Assembly: GCA_020438865.1 (NCBI GenBank)
Contig: JAGQTU010000021.1
Span: 1 to 53,877, forward strand
From: Mycobacterium sp.
GTDB lineage: Bacteria; Actinomycetota; Actinomycetes; Mycobacteriales; Mycobacteriaceae
Direction of reading: 5' to 3'
Length of the DNA: 53,877 nucleotides
Below the pieces are notes generated by a model. It had not been told where the DNA came from, did no database searches, and saw only the letters and a program-made list of their open reading frames with translations. Within the stretch, counting starts at the first letter, position 1. The number at the start of each line of letters is the position of its first letter. Below are positions 16,200 through 24,720 of this stretch, piece after piece. Both the position numbers and the translations under genes were made by a program.

Positions 16200-16775
16200 A
16201 TGGTCACCGAAGTCAAGCCGCGCCGGCGCAGCGAGAAGTCGCGCGCCGCGATCTTCGCCGCCACCCGGGAGTTGGCCGTCGAACGCGGCTACGACCGCTT
16301 CACCATCGAAGCGGTCGCGGCCCGTGCCGGCGTCGGCAAGCAGACCATCTATCGCTGGTGGCCCAGCAGACCCGCGCTGATCTCCGAGGTGCTGCTGGAG
16401 GACTTCGCCAAGTTCAGCTTCTCGGTTCCCGACACCGGCGACCTCGGCGCCGACCTGGTGCGGTGGGCTCGCCGCCTGGCGCGCGGGCTTACCACCGGCG
16501 AGTTCTCCGCCTCTTTACGCATCCTGACCGCCAGCGCGATGGAGGACACCGAGACCGCGGGCAGGCTGCGCACCGCATTCAGCAAGCCGTTGCGTACGGC
16601 AGTCATAGCCAGGGTGCGGGCCGACGGGCGGTTGGACGATGCCCACGCCCAGGCGGTCGCCGACGCCGTCGTCGGCGGCGTGGTCTACCCCGTCCTCGAA
16701 GAGGGGCGCTCGTATCGGCCGGTCCGCGCCGAGCATCTGGTCCGGACGGTAGTCGCGGGAGTCGCCGGCAGCTAG
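16200..16775 (+). CDS. TetR-family transcriptional regulator
   Basis: 191 residues from ATG 16200. The N-terminal DNA-binding domain (SEKSRAAIFAATRELAVERG, then FTIEAVAARAGVGKQTIYRW) is a clear TetR helix-turn-helix; the C-terminal half would bind the inducer and form the dimer. It is divergent from the SnoaL-ADH-SDR operon and separated from it by a 23-bp perfect palindrome. It is therefore most simply the operon's own repressor, relieved by a pathway substrate. The C-terminal domain is of the type with LRRAF/LRTAFSKPLR helices. The inducer is unknown. Confidence 0.9.
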   Translation: MVTEVKPRRRSEKSRAAIFAATRELAVERGYDRFTIEAVAARAGVGKQTIYRWWPSRPALISEVLLEDFAKFSFSVPDTGDLGADLVRWARRLARGLTTGEFSASLRILTASAMEDTETAGRLRTAFSKPLRTAVIARVRADGRLDDAHAQAVADAVVGGVVYPVLEEGRSYRPVRAEHLVRTVVAGVAGS

Positions 16776-17131
16776 TTGGCACACCCCGCCGCTACCTTGC
16801 GCCACGCGGAAAGGGCAGCCTGATGACGGTGCGCGCGCTCGTGCTTACTGCGGCCGGCACCGGGCTCGCGGTCTCCGCCGTGGGGCTGAGCCGCCCGGTG
16901 CTGGAGTCGAGGCCCCTGTCAGACGAGGCGGTCCGGCAGGTCCCGCCGGTAATGACGGTGTCCGGCCGGGGCCGCTGGACCAGCGGCCCTGATCAGCGGC
17001 CCGGGCACAAAGTCCTCAGTTTTCTTGTCCGGGGAAACGGTTACCGGCGTTTGCCCCGTGTTCTTGCTATGTTCACCCGCAATCAACCTCGTGTTCACCA
17101 CCGGTGATGCGGACAGGCCAGGGAGGTGGCG
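16776..17131. other. Intergenic region upstream of the phosphate-transport operon
   Basis: 356 bases. An ORF at 16823-17107 (94 codons, ATG behind AAAGGG) has an N-terminal hydrophobic stretch but no recognisable family. Its 3' end coincides with the regulatory repeats at 17049-17103, so I do not call it a gene. The remainder holds the promoter for the downstream pit gene. Confidence 0.45.
17049..17103 (+). promoter_or_regulatory. PHO-box-like array of 11-bp direct repeats
   Basis: Five consecutive 11-mers can be read: GTTTGCCCCGT, GTTCTTGCTAT, GTTCACCCGCA, ATCAACCTCGT and GTTCACCACCG, starting at 17049, 17060, 17071, 17082 and 17093. Two carry the full GTTCACC core known from actinobacterial PHO boxes (PhoP in Streptomyces; mycobacterial RegX3 sites are related). 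The array ends 28 bases before the start of a phosphate transporter gene, which supports phosphate-starvation control. Confidence 0.65.
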
Positions 17132-18160
17132 GTGGAGATCGGGCTCATCGTCGCCATCGGCTTCGCCCTGGCCTTCGCCCTGACCAACGGCTTCCACGAT
17201 GCGTCCAACGCGATCGCCACCCTGGTCGCGACGCGGGGCGCCAGCCCAGGTCAGGCGGTCGTGCTGTCGGCGGTGTTCAACATGGCCGGGGCCGTCTTCC
17301 TCGGCACCGCCGTCGCCGACACGATCGGCGGGATCGTCACCGTTCCGCAGTCCCAGATGGTCTCCGTCGTCGGGGCCGGACTGGCCGGGGCGACGGCATG
17401 GAATGTCTTCACCTGGTGGCGCGGACTGCCGTCGTCGTCCGGGCACTCCCTGGTCGGCGGGCTGGCCGGGGCGGCGATCGCCGACGGGCTGCTCTCGGGC
17501 TACGGCGGCCTGAAGTCGGTCAACTGGGGCGGTCTCAACGGCTGGCATCCCACCGGGGTGATCGGTGTGCTGGTCGCGCTGATGATCTCGCCGGCCCTGG
17601 GCTTCGTCTTCGCGCTCCTGCTGCTGCGGGTGCTCCGGTTGGCCAGTCGCCGGTGGACGACACGATGGAACCTGCCGGTCCGCGTCAGCGGTTGGGCCGC
17701 CGCCGCGGGCCTGTCGTTCAGTCACGGCGGCAACGATGCGCAGAAGGCGATGGGCGTCATCGCCGTTCTGCTCCTGGCCTCCGGCCAGACCGCCGCGCTG
17801 ACCGTCCCGTTGTGGGTGAAGATCATCACGGGCGTCGCCCTCACCGTGGGCACGGCGCTGGGTGGGTGGCGCATCGTCAAGACCATCGGGCAACGCATCT
17901 TCAGCCTCACTCCGCTGGACTCCTTCACCAGCCAGGCCACCTCCACGGCGGTCATCCTGGGTGCCTCGCTGGTCGGCGCGCCGGTCAGCACGACCCAGGT
18001 GGTGGCCTCATCAGTCGTCGGCGTGGGTGGCGGCCGGCGGCGGTGGAAGCACGTGCGCTGGGAGATCGTGCGTGAGATGGCCCTGGCCTGGTTGACCACC
18101 ATTCCCGCGGCTGCCCTCCTGGCAGTCGCCGTCCTTCTCGCATGGAGAGCAGCACTATGA
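17132..18160 (+). CDS. pit: Low-affinity inorganic phosphate transporter (Pit family)
   Basis: 342 residues. The two duplicated family signatures are present: TNGFHDASNAIATLVATRGASP near the N-terminus (partly quoted here) and SFSHGGNDAQKAMGVIA in the second half. About ten membrane helices fit. Pit proteins import phosphate as a metal-phosphate complex driven by the proton gradient. GTG 17132 is preferred because GGGAGG lies 5 bases upstream; the GTG at 17126 overlaps that ribosome site. The stop overlaps the DUF47 start (ATGA). The PHO-box-like array directly upstream suggests induction when phosphate is low. Confidence 0.9.
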   Translation: MEIGLIVAIGFALAFALTNGFHDASNAIATLVATRGASPGQAVVLSAVFNMAGAVFLGTAVADTIGGIVTVPQSQMVSVVGAGLAGATAWNVFTWWRGLPSSSGHSLVGGLAGAAIADGLLSGYGGLKSVNWGGLNGWHPTGVIGVLVALMISPALGFVFALLLLRVLRLASRRWTTRWNLPVRVSGWAAAAGLSFSHGGNDAQKAMGVIAVLLLASGQTAALTVPLWVKIITGVALTVGTALGGWRIVKTIGQRIFSLTPLDSFTSQATSTAVILGASLVGAPVSTTQVVASSVVGVGGGRRRWKHVRWEIVREMALAWLTTIPAAALLAVAVLLAWRAAL

Positions 18161-18786
18161 GTACCACGACCAACCGCAGGCGCCGCTGGTTCCTTCCGGA
18201 GACCCCCGATGTGCTCGCCATGCTGCACAGGCAGGCCGAGATAACCGCGCGCGGCATCGACGCGTTCGCCGAATGGGCCGCCGGGGCAACCGCACGCGCC
18301 GAGGATGTGCGCGACGCCGAACACGCCTGCGACGAGGTGCGCCGCGAACTGGTCGACACGGTTCGGCAGGCGTTCACCACACCGATGCAACCCGAGGACC
18401 TGTTCCAGCTGTCCTGCGACCTCGACCGGGTGATCAACGGCGCGAAGAACACCGTGCGCGAGGCCGAGACCATGGGCTTCCCCCCGGATCCCGCCACCGC
18501 CGAAATGGCGGGCCTGCTCGCCGAGGGGGTGCACCACCTTGTCGCGGCCATCAAGGCGTTGAGCGGTGTGCGCGGCCTGTCGGCGACGAAGACGGCCGAC
18601 GCCGCGGTGAAGTCGCAACGCGACCTGGAGCGGGTCTACCGTGCCGCCGCCGGCGACCTCCTCGCGCTCAGCGACTTCCACGTCGTGGTCGCGCGGCGGG
18701 AGTTCTACCGCCGCATCTCGGCGATCTCCGACGACATCGTCTCGGTCGCCGACCGCATCTGGTACTCGCGGGTCAAGGAGTCCTGA
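18157..18786 (+). CDS. DUF47 (PhoU-like) partner of the phosphate transporter
   Basis: 209 residues from ATG 18157, overlapping the pit stop by ATGA. The protein is almost wholly alpha-helical with repeated acidic and basic heptads (AEHACDEVRRELVDTVRQAF, EDLFQLSCDLDRVINGAKN). This is the pattern of DUF47 proteins, which resemble PhoU and are usually encoded beside Pit transporters. It probably gates or regulates Pit in response to cellular phosphate. The in-frame ATG at 18142 lies inside the pit coding region and is less likely. It is convergent with the universal stress protein gene, only 7 bases apart. Confidence 0.85.
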   Translation: MSTTTNRRRRWFLPETPDVLAMLHRQAEITARGIDAFAEWAAGATARAEDVRDAEHACDEVRRELVDTVRQAFTTPMQPEDLFQLSCDLDRVINGAKNTVREAETMGFPPDPATAEMAGLLAEGVHHLVAAIKALSGVRGLSATKTADAAVKSQRDLERVYRAAAGDLLALSDFHVVVARREFYRRISAISDDIVSVADRIWYSRVKES

Positions 18787-18793
18787 GACGGGC

Positions 18794-19666
18794 TCAGCCG
18801 CGCGGCCACACGATCATCGGAACCGGTAGCGCGCGCATGATCTTGCTGGCCGTGTGGCCGAGGAAGAGCCGCTTCGGCTGGGCCAAGCGGCTGGACCCGA
18901 TCAGGACGATCTCGCTGTCCTCGAACTCCAGTCCCTGCACGGCGTCCTCGAGCGACTCGCCGTGTCCCACAACGCTTGTCACCGCGCATTCGGCGGGAAG
19001 GGCCGCGGTCGCCTTGGCCACCAGTGTCGCCGCGTGCTGCTCGGCCCGCTGTGTCCAGTCCCGGCGCCGGTCTTCGCTGCCGCCCTCCCCGACGGCCACC
19101 AGCGACATCAGTCGAAGCGGAACCTTCCACTCTTCTGCCAGGTGGACTGCGGCGTCGAGCAGATTCTCGGCCCCCGGTTGCATGCCGACCGCACAGGTGA
19201 TCCGGCTGATCACGGGATGGGCTTGGTAACCCGCCGGAGCGAGGGCGACCGGCACCGCCGATGCGTGCAGCAGGGCATCGGCCAGGCTGCCCAGTCCGAA
19301 GCGCCCACTGCGAACGCGGTGGTAGGTGCCGACGACGATCAGCCCTGCCTCCCCGCGATCGGGGTCGGTCGCCGCGTCCAGCAACCCCTGGGTGATCGAA
19401 TCGGCGTGCTGCAGGTGACCTTCCGCGTGCACGTCCTCCGGGACGTGGCTCAGCCCGTCCTCGAGCCATTCCCGCGCCTGGGCCTCGACCTCGGCATTGA
19501 ACGCCTCGTCGGGTGAATACATATGGAACGTCGGTGCGTCGCTGGGCAGCACCGAGATCAGATCGAGCGCCGCGCCCGACGACCGGGCCAGCGTGGCAGC
19601 AAGATTGACACCGTCAACGCCGCGCTGACGTGGCCCATACCCGACGACGTACCGCATGGCTGGCAC
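18794..19666 (-). CDS. Tandem-domain universal stress protein (UspA family)
   Basis: 290 residues containing two Usp domains. Domain 1 ends with the ATP-binding-type motif VVGTYHRVRSGRFGLGS...PVAL (about residues 110-138). Domain 2 ends with LIGSSRLAQPKRLFLGHTAS...VIVW (about 258-287), in which the final Ser/Thr-type position is GHTAS. Mycobacterial tandem Usps bind ATP or cAMP and modulate growth under hypoxia or stress; the ligand of this one is unknown. Start is ATG 19666 or ATG 19657 (MRYVVGYG). It is divergent from the APC permease, with TGTGG-TAAG-CCACA in the 136-base gap. Confidence 0.85.
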   Translation of the reverse strand: MPAMRYVVGYGPRQRGVDGVNLAATLARSSGAALDLISVLPSDAPTFHMYSPDEAFNAEVEAQAREWLEDGLSHVPEDVHAEGHLQHADSITQGLLDAATDPDRGEAGLIVVGTYHRVRSGRFGLGSLADALLHASAVPVALAPAGYQAHPVISRITCAVGMQPGAENLLDAAVHLAEEWKVPLRLMSLVAVGEGGSEDRRRDWTQRAEQHAATLVAKATAALPAECAVTSVVGHGESLEDAVQGLEFEDSEIVLIGSSRLAQPKRLFLGHTASKIMRALPVPMIVWPRG

Positions 19667-19802
19667 GCTACACGGATGAGCGGCCCCAAACCCGCGACTG
19701 GAGAAACGTGCTCATGCGCCGACCAAACGGCGCCGACGGCGGCTGTCGTTGTGGTAAGCCACAGGGAATGGATCGCCACGCCTCAATCACGACGGGACCA
19801 CG

Positions 19803-21176
19803 ATGACTCAGGTTGACCCAGGGTCGACGGGAACGACCCAGCTCGCCCGGACGCTGGGTCTGTGGGCCATCGTCGGCCTCGGCCTGGGCTACATGACGCC
19901 CACCGTCGTCTTCGACACTTTCGGCATCGTGTCCTCCGAGACCGGGAACGTCGTCCCGACCGCCTACGTGTTGGCGCTGGTGGTCATGGTGTTCACGGCG
20001 ATCAGCTACGGGCGGATGACTCGGATCTTCCCGTCGGCCGGGTCGTCCTACACCTACACGTCGGCGACGATCAGCCCCAACGTCGGGTTCCTGATCGGCT
20101 GGGCGGCCCTGCTCGACTATCTGCTGTTGCCCTTGGTCAACGCCCTGATCATCCGCAGCTACATGTACGCGTTCTTCCCCGACGTGCCGTCCTGGCTCTG
20201 GGTCGTCGTCTACGTCGCGGCCATCACGGCGATGTGTCTGTTCAGCATGACCAACACCTCGCGGGTGAACATGATCCTGGTCGTCTTCGAGGTCGTTCTG
20301 ATCGGAGTGTTCCTGGTGCTGGCGGCCAAGTCCCTGATGGACGGGATGGGCAACGGGACCATCTTCTCCACCCGCCCGGCCTGGCACGACGGTGTGCACC
20401 TCAACCTGGTCATCACCGGTGCCACGATCGTGGCGTTCTCCTTCATCGGTTTCGACGCCATCACCATGTACACCGAGGAGGCCAAGGACGCCTCGACGGT
20501 GCCGAGGGCGATCGTGCTGGCCCTGCTGATCGGCGGCGCCATCTTCTTCACCGCCGCCTGGTTCACCCAGTCCCTGTTCCCGGACATCTCCGACTTCAGT
20601 GAGGAGTCGCTGCAGAACAGCGCACTGCCGCAGATCGCGTTCATGGTCGGCGGGCACCTGTTCAAGATCCTGCTCACCTCGGCGGCGTTCGCCGCCACCG
20701 TCGCCTCCAGCCTGGCATCGCACGCGTCGGTGTCCCGCCTGCTCTTCGTGATGGGGCGCAACGGCCAGGGGCCGATCGGCCGGTTCTTCGGATATCTGCA
20801 CCCGAGTTTCCAGACCCCGGCGTACGCGATCCTGTTCGTGGGAGCGGTCTCGCTGCTGGCGATCTCGTTCAACCTGGACTTCGTGGCGTCACTGATCAAC
20901 TTCGGAGCGCTGATCGCCTTCACGTTCGTGAACCTGACAGTGATCGTGTACTTCGCCTACCGACGCCGGGAGATCAACGGGGCCCGGCAGATCTTCACCA
21001 ACATCGTGCTGCCGTTGATCGGTATGGGGTTGACGATCGTGCTGTGGATCTACCTGTCGGCGGAGTCGACGCGTTACGGCATCACCTGGTTCATCATCGG
21101 AATCGGTGTGCTGCTGTGGATCACGCGGTTCTTCCGCCGTCCCCTGACCATCAACATGGGCGAGGCGCATTCCTGA
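19803..21176 (+). CDS. APC-superfamily amino acid/polyamine permease
   Basis: 457 residues with about twelve membrane helices. The first helix contains GLWAIVGLGLGYMTPTVVFDTFG, whose GLG-YM stretch is the unwound substrate site of APC transporters (quoted in part: IVGLGLGYMTP). RIFPSAGSSYTY and AFSFIGFDAITMYTEEAKD are further family signatures. The sequence is closest in style to PuuP-like putrescine and amino-acid importers, proton-driven, in the inner membrane; the exact substrate cannot be read. ATG 19803 follows GGGACCACG. The gene is monocistronic, divergent from the Usp gene. Confidence 0.85.
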   Translation: MTQVDPGSTGTTQLARTLGLWAIVGLGLGYMTPTVVFDTFGIVSSETGNVVPTAYVLALVVMVFTAISYGRMTRIFPSAGSSYTYTSATISPNVGFLIGWAALLDYLLLPLVNALIIRSYMYAFFPDVPSWLWVVVYVAAITAMCLFSMTNTSRVNMILVVFEVVLIGVFLVLAAKSLMDGMGNGTIFSTRPAWHDGVHLNLVITGATIVAFSFIGFDAITMYTEEAKDASTVPRAIVLALLIGGAIFFTAAWFTQSLFPDISDFSEESLQNSALPQIAFMVGGHLFKILLTSAAFAATVASSLASHASVSRLLFVMGRNGQGPIGRFFGYLHPSFQTPAYAILFVGAVSLLAISFNLDFVASLINFGALIAFTFVNLTVIVYFAYRRREINGARQIFTNIVLPLIGMGLTIVLWIYLSAESTRYGITWFIIGIGVLLWITRFFRRPLTINMGEAHS

Positions 21177-21395
21177 GCAACGTCCGCTTGCTTTTCGCGG
21201 CGGTTACGCCATGTTTCCGACAGGTGACACCAGCTTCGAAGAGATCTGCTGCGGGGGCCGAAATAGACTGCGGCACAGCGGTTTCAGCCGAGGGACGCGG
21301 CTCGTTATGGACTCCTGAATGCCGGGACGATGGTCCTTACGATTGGGGCCCGATGGTTTCGGTGGTTTGCGACGACTTCGGGCTACGGTTTGACC

Positions 21396-21620
21396 ATGAA
21401 GCCGGAATGGAAAGCCTCCGAGTACAGCTACCACATCAGGTGGTCGGCCGCGGAGCGCGGCTATGTGGCGTCCGTCGCTGAGTTCCCAGCGCTCAAATCG
21501 CCGCCGAAGCCGACCCCACACGCCGCGTTCGACGCGTTGACGGCCTCGGTCGTCGCCAGGCTGCGTCAACTGGACGAGGACGGCCAGCCCAGGCCAGCGG
21601 CGTTGGCGCAGGCCGGCTGA
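21396..21620 (+). CDS. Orphan HicB-like small protein
   Basis: 74 residues from ATG 21396. The sequence YSYHIRWSAAERGYVASVAEFP followed by a helix (AAFDALTASVVARLRQL) is the partial RNase-H-like fold of HicB antitoxins (motif quoted in two parts in families: RWS...GYVA...EFPAL). There is no C-terminal DNA-binding domain and no HicA toxin gene on either side. It is therefore either a solitary HicB-fold protein, common in mycobacteria, or the remnant of a toxin-antitoxin pair. It converges with the TetR gene at 21627, 6 bases apart. Confidence 0.7.
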   Translation: MKPEWKASEYSYHIRWSAAERGYVASVAEFPALKSPPKPTPHAAFDALTASVVARLRQLDEDGQPRPAALAQAG

Positions 21621-21626
21621 ATAGCG

Positions 21627-22184
21627 TCACGGGGCGATGCCGCGCAGGAAGATGTCGACGGCCCCGCGGATGTAGTCGGGTTGGCTGGGCCGCGCGTACC
21701 AGATCGCGTCGGCGCAGATCGTCGACGCGAACATCTGAACCGCGGTGACCGGGTCGACGTCGTCGCGCAGTTCTCCGCGCCGCGCAGCGCGCCGAAACAT
21801 CTCGGCGTGTGCGTCGAATCGGTTGTCGCTGTAGTCCTTTCGGACGTGCGTGAAATCGGCCTCGGCGGACTGCGGTAGTAGTGAACGCAGGTAGCGCATA
21901 CCCGGCTCGGTGCGCGACAGCGCCGTCAACTGTTCGACGAACGCCATGACATCGCCGTGCAGTGAGCCGGTGTCGGGCGTCGGCATCTGCTCTGGGCCGG
22001 TGAGCAGCATCGCCTCCATCAGCAGTACGCGACGGTCGTGCCAGTGGCGCGCGATCGCATTCACGTCGACGCCGGCCCGCTTCGAAACTCCGGACAGGGT
22101 GAAATCGTCGACACCCACTGCCGCGAGTTCCGCCATGGCGGCGGCCCGAATGGCTGTCTGCGGCTCGCCGTCGGCCTTTCCCAT
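21627..22184 (-). CDS. TetR-family transcriptional regulator
   Basis: 185 residues from ATG 22184 (MGKADGEPQTAIRAAAMAEL). The helix-turn-helix is FTLSGVSKRAGVDVNAIARHW, slightly degenerate but in the right place, and a TetR-type helical ligand domain follows. The frame remains open upstream to 22256, but that part overlaps the control region of the divergent regulator and looks non-coding. The two regulator genes share a 116-base promoter region, so mutual or auto-regulation is likely. No obvious target operon is adjacent. Ligand unknown. Confidence 0.8.
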   Translation of the reverse strand: MGKADGEPQTAIRAAAMAELAAVGVDDFTLSGVSKRAGVDVNAIARHWHDRRVLLMEAMLLTGPEQMPTPDTGSLHGDVMAFVEQLTALSRTEPGMRYLRSLLPQSAEADFTHVRKDYSDNRFDAHAEMFRRAARRGELRDDVDPVTAVQMFASTICADAIWYARPSQPDYIRGAVDIFLRGIAP

Positions 22185-22300
22185 ACCACCATTAAAGCCG
22201 AGTTGGATGCACCGGGACCCGATGCCGCCGATTGAATTCAAGCCCCGTGCGCGCACCCGATGCCATACTGACGCCCAGGGGTCGGCTCGGGAGGGTTGCC

Positions 22301-22984
22301 ATGCAGGCGAGGAGCGAAGAGACGCACAGGCGAATCATCGCGGCCGGTGTCGACCTGTTCGACGAGATCGGGTACGGAAGCACCTCACTTCAGGAGATCA
22401 TCGAGCGAGCGCAGATCACCAAGGGCGCGTTCTACTACCACTTCAGCACCAAGCAGACGGTGGCCGAGGCGATCATGGCGGAGGCCGAGTGCGCGTTCCG
22501 GGAGACCGTCCTGCGGGTGCTTGCCGACACCTCCCTGTCGGCGCTGGACAACGTGATAACACTGACGTTCGTCATTCCTCAGATGCATGTGCAGGACAAA
22601 CTCACCCAGGTCGCCAACAAACTGCGGCAGTCGCTGGCTCAAGTCAGTGGTGCCGGTTCGACCGCCTACCAACAGCGTCGTGAAGCCACGTTCCCGCTGT
22701 TGACCGCGGCACTCGGCAAGGCCGTCGCCGCCGGCGACGTCCGGGACGGGATCGACGTCGACAAACTGGGGTGGACGATGTGGGCGACCGCGGTCGGTAA
22801 CCGGGTGTTGTGCGACGCAACGGACGCCGACATCATCGGCTGCACCGCAGATATGTGGGAGATCATCCTGCCGGCCATCGTCACCCCGCAGCACCTCCCC
22901 TACTTCCAGCAGCGCCTCGAGCGCTTGGGGGTGGACAGCCTGTCGGGCTACCTCCGGCGACAGCCGTTCGGCCCGCGCGACTGA
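22301..22984 (+). CDS. TetR-family regulator, ScbR/gamma-butyrolactone-receptor-like
   Basis: 227 residues from ATG 22301, with GGGAGGG 6 bases upstream. The N-terminus QARSEETHRRIIAAGVDLFD, then TSLQEIIERAQITKGAFYYHF, is a textbook TetR DNA-binding domain. Its wording is close to the ScbR/ArpA-type autoregulator receptors of Streptomyces. Mycobacteria carry such proteins without a known butyrolactone synthase, so the ligand is open. It is divergent from another TetR gene and followed by the Tat-lipoprotein amidase 67 bases downstream, which has its own GTG start and may be independently transcribed. Confidence 0.85.
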   Translation: MQARSEETHRRIIAAGVDLFDEIGYGSTSLQEIIERAQITKGAFYYHFSTKQTVAEAIMAEAECAFRETVLRVLADTSLSALDNVITLTFVIPQMHVQDKLTQVANKLRQSLAQVSGAGSTAYQQRREATFPLLTAALGKAVAAGDVRDGIDVDKLGWTMWATAVGNRVLCDATDADIIGCTADMWEIILPAIVTPQHLPYFQQRLERLGVDSLSGYLRRQPFGPRD

Positions 22985-23051
22985 CATGCCGAATTGCTTG
23001 ACTGCCTTCAACTTCCCGCGATCCGAAGTCTGCCGTCATTAAGGTGACACC

Positions 23052-23867
23052 GTGGCGAACCCGCAAAGCTTCCCGGGTGCTGACGACACGGTCGTCAGTC
23101 GACGCCGGCTTCTGGCGATCGCGAGCAGCGGACTGACAGCAGTCGTCGCCGGATGTTCGGTGGGATCGGAGCCCGGTGCGCTCGCAACTCCAACGCCTCG
23201 GAACACCGCACCACCAGCCCCCGCGGTGGGCGCGGTCCCGGCTTCGCCATTGACGGCCGTCGAGTCACCGCCGGCTGCACCATCCGGGGTGATGTTATGC
23301 CGAGCCGCCTGGGGAGCCCGCCCCGCGCAGCCCGGTGGTCGGCCGCAAACGATCACCCGGATGACCCTCCATCATTCGGCCGTGGCACTTCCCGACAACC
23401 GCCAGATCATTGCTCGGTTACAGCAACACCAGCGGTATCACCAAGTCGACAAGGGGTGGGTCGACATCGCTTATCACGCCGCCGTTGACCGCGAGGGCAC
23501 CATCTTTCAGCTCCGCGACACCGCGATCGCCGGGGACACCGCAACCGACTACGACACGACCGGGCATTTTCTGGTACTGGCCGAAGGCAACTTCGACGAG
23601 GAAACCGTCAGCGAGGCCCAGCTGCGCGGTACCGCTCTAGTATTCGCCTGGGCGGCCCGGCGGTTCGGAATCGGCGTCGATACATTGGCTGGCCACCGGG
23701 ACGTCGCGTCGGGGACCTCGTGCCCGGGGCAGAACCTGGAAGCGCATATGACGTCCGGTGACCTCAACGCGCGAATCGCCGACCTGCTCGTTACCGGCTT
23801 CGAGTTGCAGCTGCTGTGCGGTTCGGAAGCGGACGAGCGGGTCGCCGCGATCCAGGCGGGGCGATGA
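23052..23867 (+). CDS. Tat-exported lipoprotein N-acetylmuramoyl-L-alanine amidase (PGRP fold)
   Basis: 271 residues. The signal has a twin-arginine motif SRRRL (16-20), a hydrophobic core and a lipobox VVAGC with Cys35 as lipidation site. The enzyme would therefore be folded before export and anchored at the outer face of the cytoplasmic membrane. The catalytic domain (from CRAAWGARPAQPGGRP) belongs to the PGRP/T7-lysozyme amidase family. The zinc ligands are visible as H107 or H108 (LHHS), H215 (GHRD) and C224 (TSCPG). It should cut the MurNAc-L-Ala bond of peptidoglycan. The start is the GTG at 23052. The stop overlaps a doubtful small ORF (ATGA). Confidence 0.9.
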   Translation: MANPQSFPGADDTVVSRRRLLAIASSGLTAVVAGCSVGSEPGALATPTPRNTAPPAPAVGAVPASPLTAVESPPAAPSGVMLCRAAWGARPAQPGGRPQTITRMTLHHSAVALPDNRQIIARLQQHQRYHQVDKGWVDIAYHAAVDREGTIFQLRDTAIAGDTATDYDTTGHFLVLAEGNFDEETVSEAQLRGTALVFAWAARRFGIGVDTLAGHRDVASGTSCPGQNLEAHMTSGDLNARIADLLVTGFELQLLCGSEADERVAAIQAGR

Positions 23868-24013
23868 GGAGCCGAGGCCCGCACCCGGACCCGGTGTCCA
23901 CATGCTTGCAGATGGCGCGACCGCCGGAGAATCAGCTGCCGTTGTTCCCGAACACCCCTGCCGCGTCCGGAATCGCAGCATCATTGCTAGATGGCCCCGC
24001 CGCACCGGTCTGA
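23864..24013 (+). CDS. Possible 49-aa ORF overlapping the amidase stop (doubtful)
   Basis: The ATG at 23864 overlaps the amidase TGA as ATGA, and the frame runs 49 codons, overlapping the start of the next gene by 23 bases. The predicted peptide (MRSRGPHPDPVSTC...) contains ENQLPLFPNTPAA, polar and Pro-rich with no signal or membrane segment. The coupling geometry is the only argument for translation. It could equally be an accident of high-GC sequence. Confidence 0.25.
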   Translation: MRSRGPHPDPVSTCLQMARPPENQLPLFPNTPAASGIAASLLDGPAAPV

Positions 24014-24716
24014 CTCGGTGGCGGACACCACGCGAGAACGGCGACCGGTGTCGCCGGCGTTGCGGTGGATCGCCGTTGCCGGTGTCCTGATCGGTGCGGT
24101 GTTGTATTCGAACTGGCTGCTCGAGATGGCCTTCACGCGGAGCTTGCCCGACCCGGACCTGTTCATCAGCGAACTCGCCGCTGCGAACCAACCGCATGGT
24201 GAGTGGTTTCGAGGCTGCGACCTGGTTGCGGCGGCCGTCCTCGTCATCGCGGCCACCGCCGCCCTTGTCGGGGGTCGTGGCGACCGGTGGAGCAGCACCG
24301 GATGGTGGGCGCTCGGTGTCTTCGCCGTGACGACCGCCTTGGACAGCACCGTATGGATGCTGGTGTGCGCACCGAGTTCGGACGTCGCATGCGCTGCGCG
24401 CGAAGCCTCGGGCGCTGTACCGCTAGGGCACCAATTGCACCAGCTCAGCAGCGTGACGGGGGTACTCGCCGCAATCGTGTCGTTGTCTGCGTTCGTCGTG
24501 GTCGATCTCCGCCAGCGCGCCCCGGGGCGTCATGTCGGGCTCTTCCTGCTGGCCGCGTTGATCGGGACGTCGGTATGGACGACAGTCGCGGTCGCCATCG
24601 ACAGCGCTACCGGCATCGGAGCCGGCGAGGTAGGGATCGCGCAGCGGGTTCAGCTGGTCGCGATCGCCGGCTGGCTCATCTTCGTCGCCGTCCGCACCGC
24701 CAGATTCCGTCGGTGA
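23991..24716 (+). CDS. DUF998-type integral membrane protein
   Basis: 241 residues with about six membrane helices: RWIAVAGVLIGAVLYSNWLL, a helix ending VAAAVLVIAATAALVGG, and four more. The second loop has a Cys pair (MLVCAPSSDVAC). Conserved-looking LGHQLHQLSSVTGVLAAI resembles the HxxxS...D region of DUF998 proteins, whose function is unknown; the family is distantly related to ceramidase-type membrane hydrolases. ATG 23991 is used, but GTG 24018 is also possible. It ends 4 bases before the alpha/beta hydrolase gene, so the two form an operon and may act together on a lipid or signal molecule. Confidence 0.75.
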   Translation: MAPPHRSDSVADTTRERRPVSPALRWIAVAGVLIGAVLYSNWLLEMAFTRSLPDPDLFISELAAANQPHGEWFRGCDLVAAAVLVIAATAALVGGRGDRWSSTGWWALGVFAVTTALDSTVWMLVCAPSSDVACAAREASGAVPLGHQLHQLSSVTGVLAAIVSLSAFVVVDLRQRAPGRHVGLFLLAALIGTSVWTTVAVAIDSATGIGAGEVGIAQRVQLVAIAGWLIFVAVRTARFRR

Positions 24717-24720
24717 TTCC

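Noticed and set aside
16823-17107. 94-codon ORF before the pit gene
   Set aside because: No family resemblance, and its 3' end overlaps the PHO-box-like 11-bp repeat array, which argues for regulatory DNA; an unusual small exported protein cannot be fully excluded.
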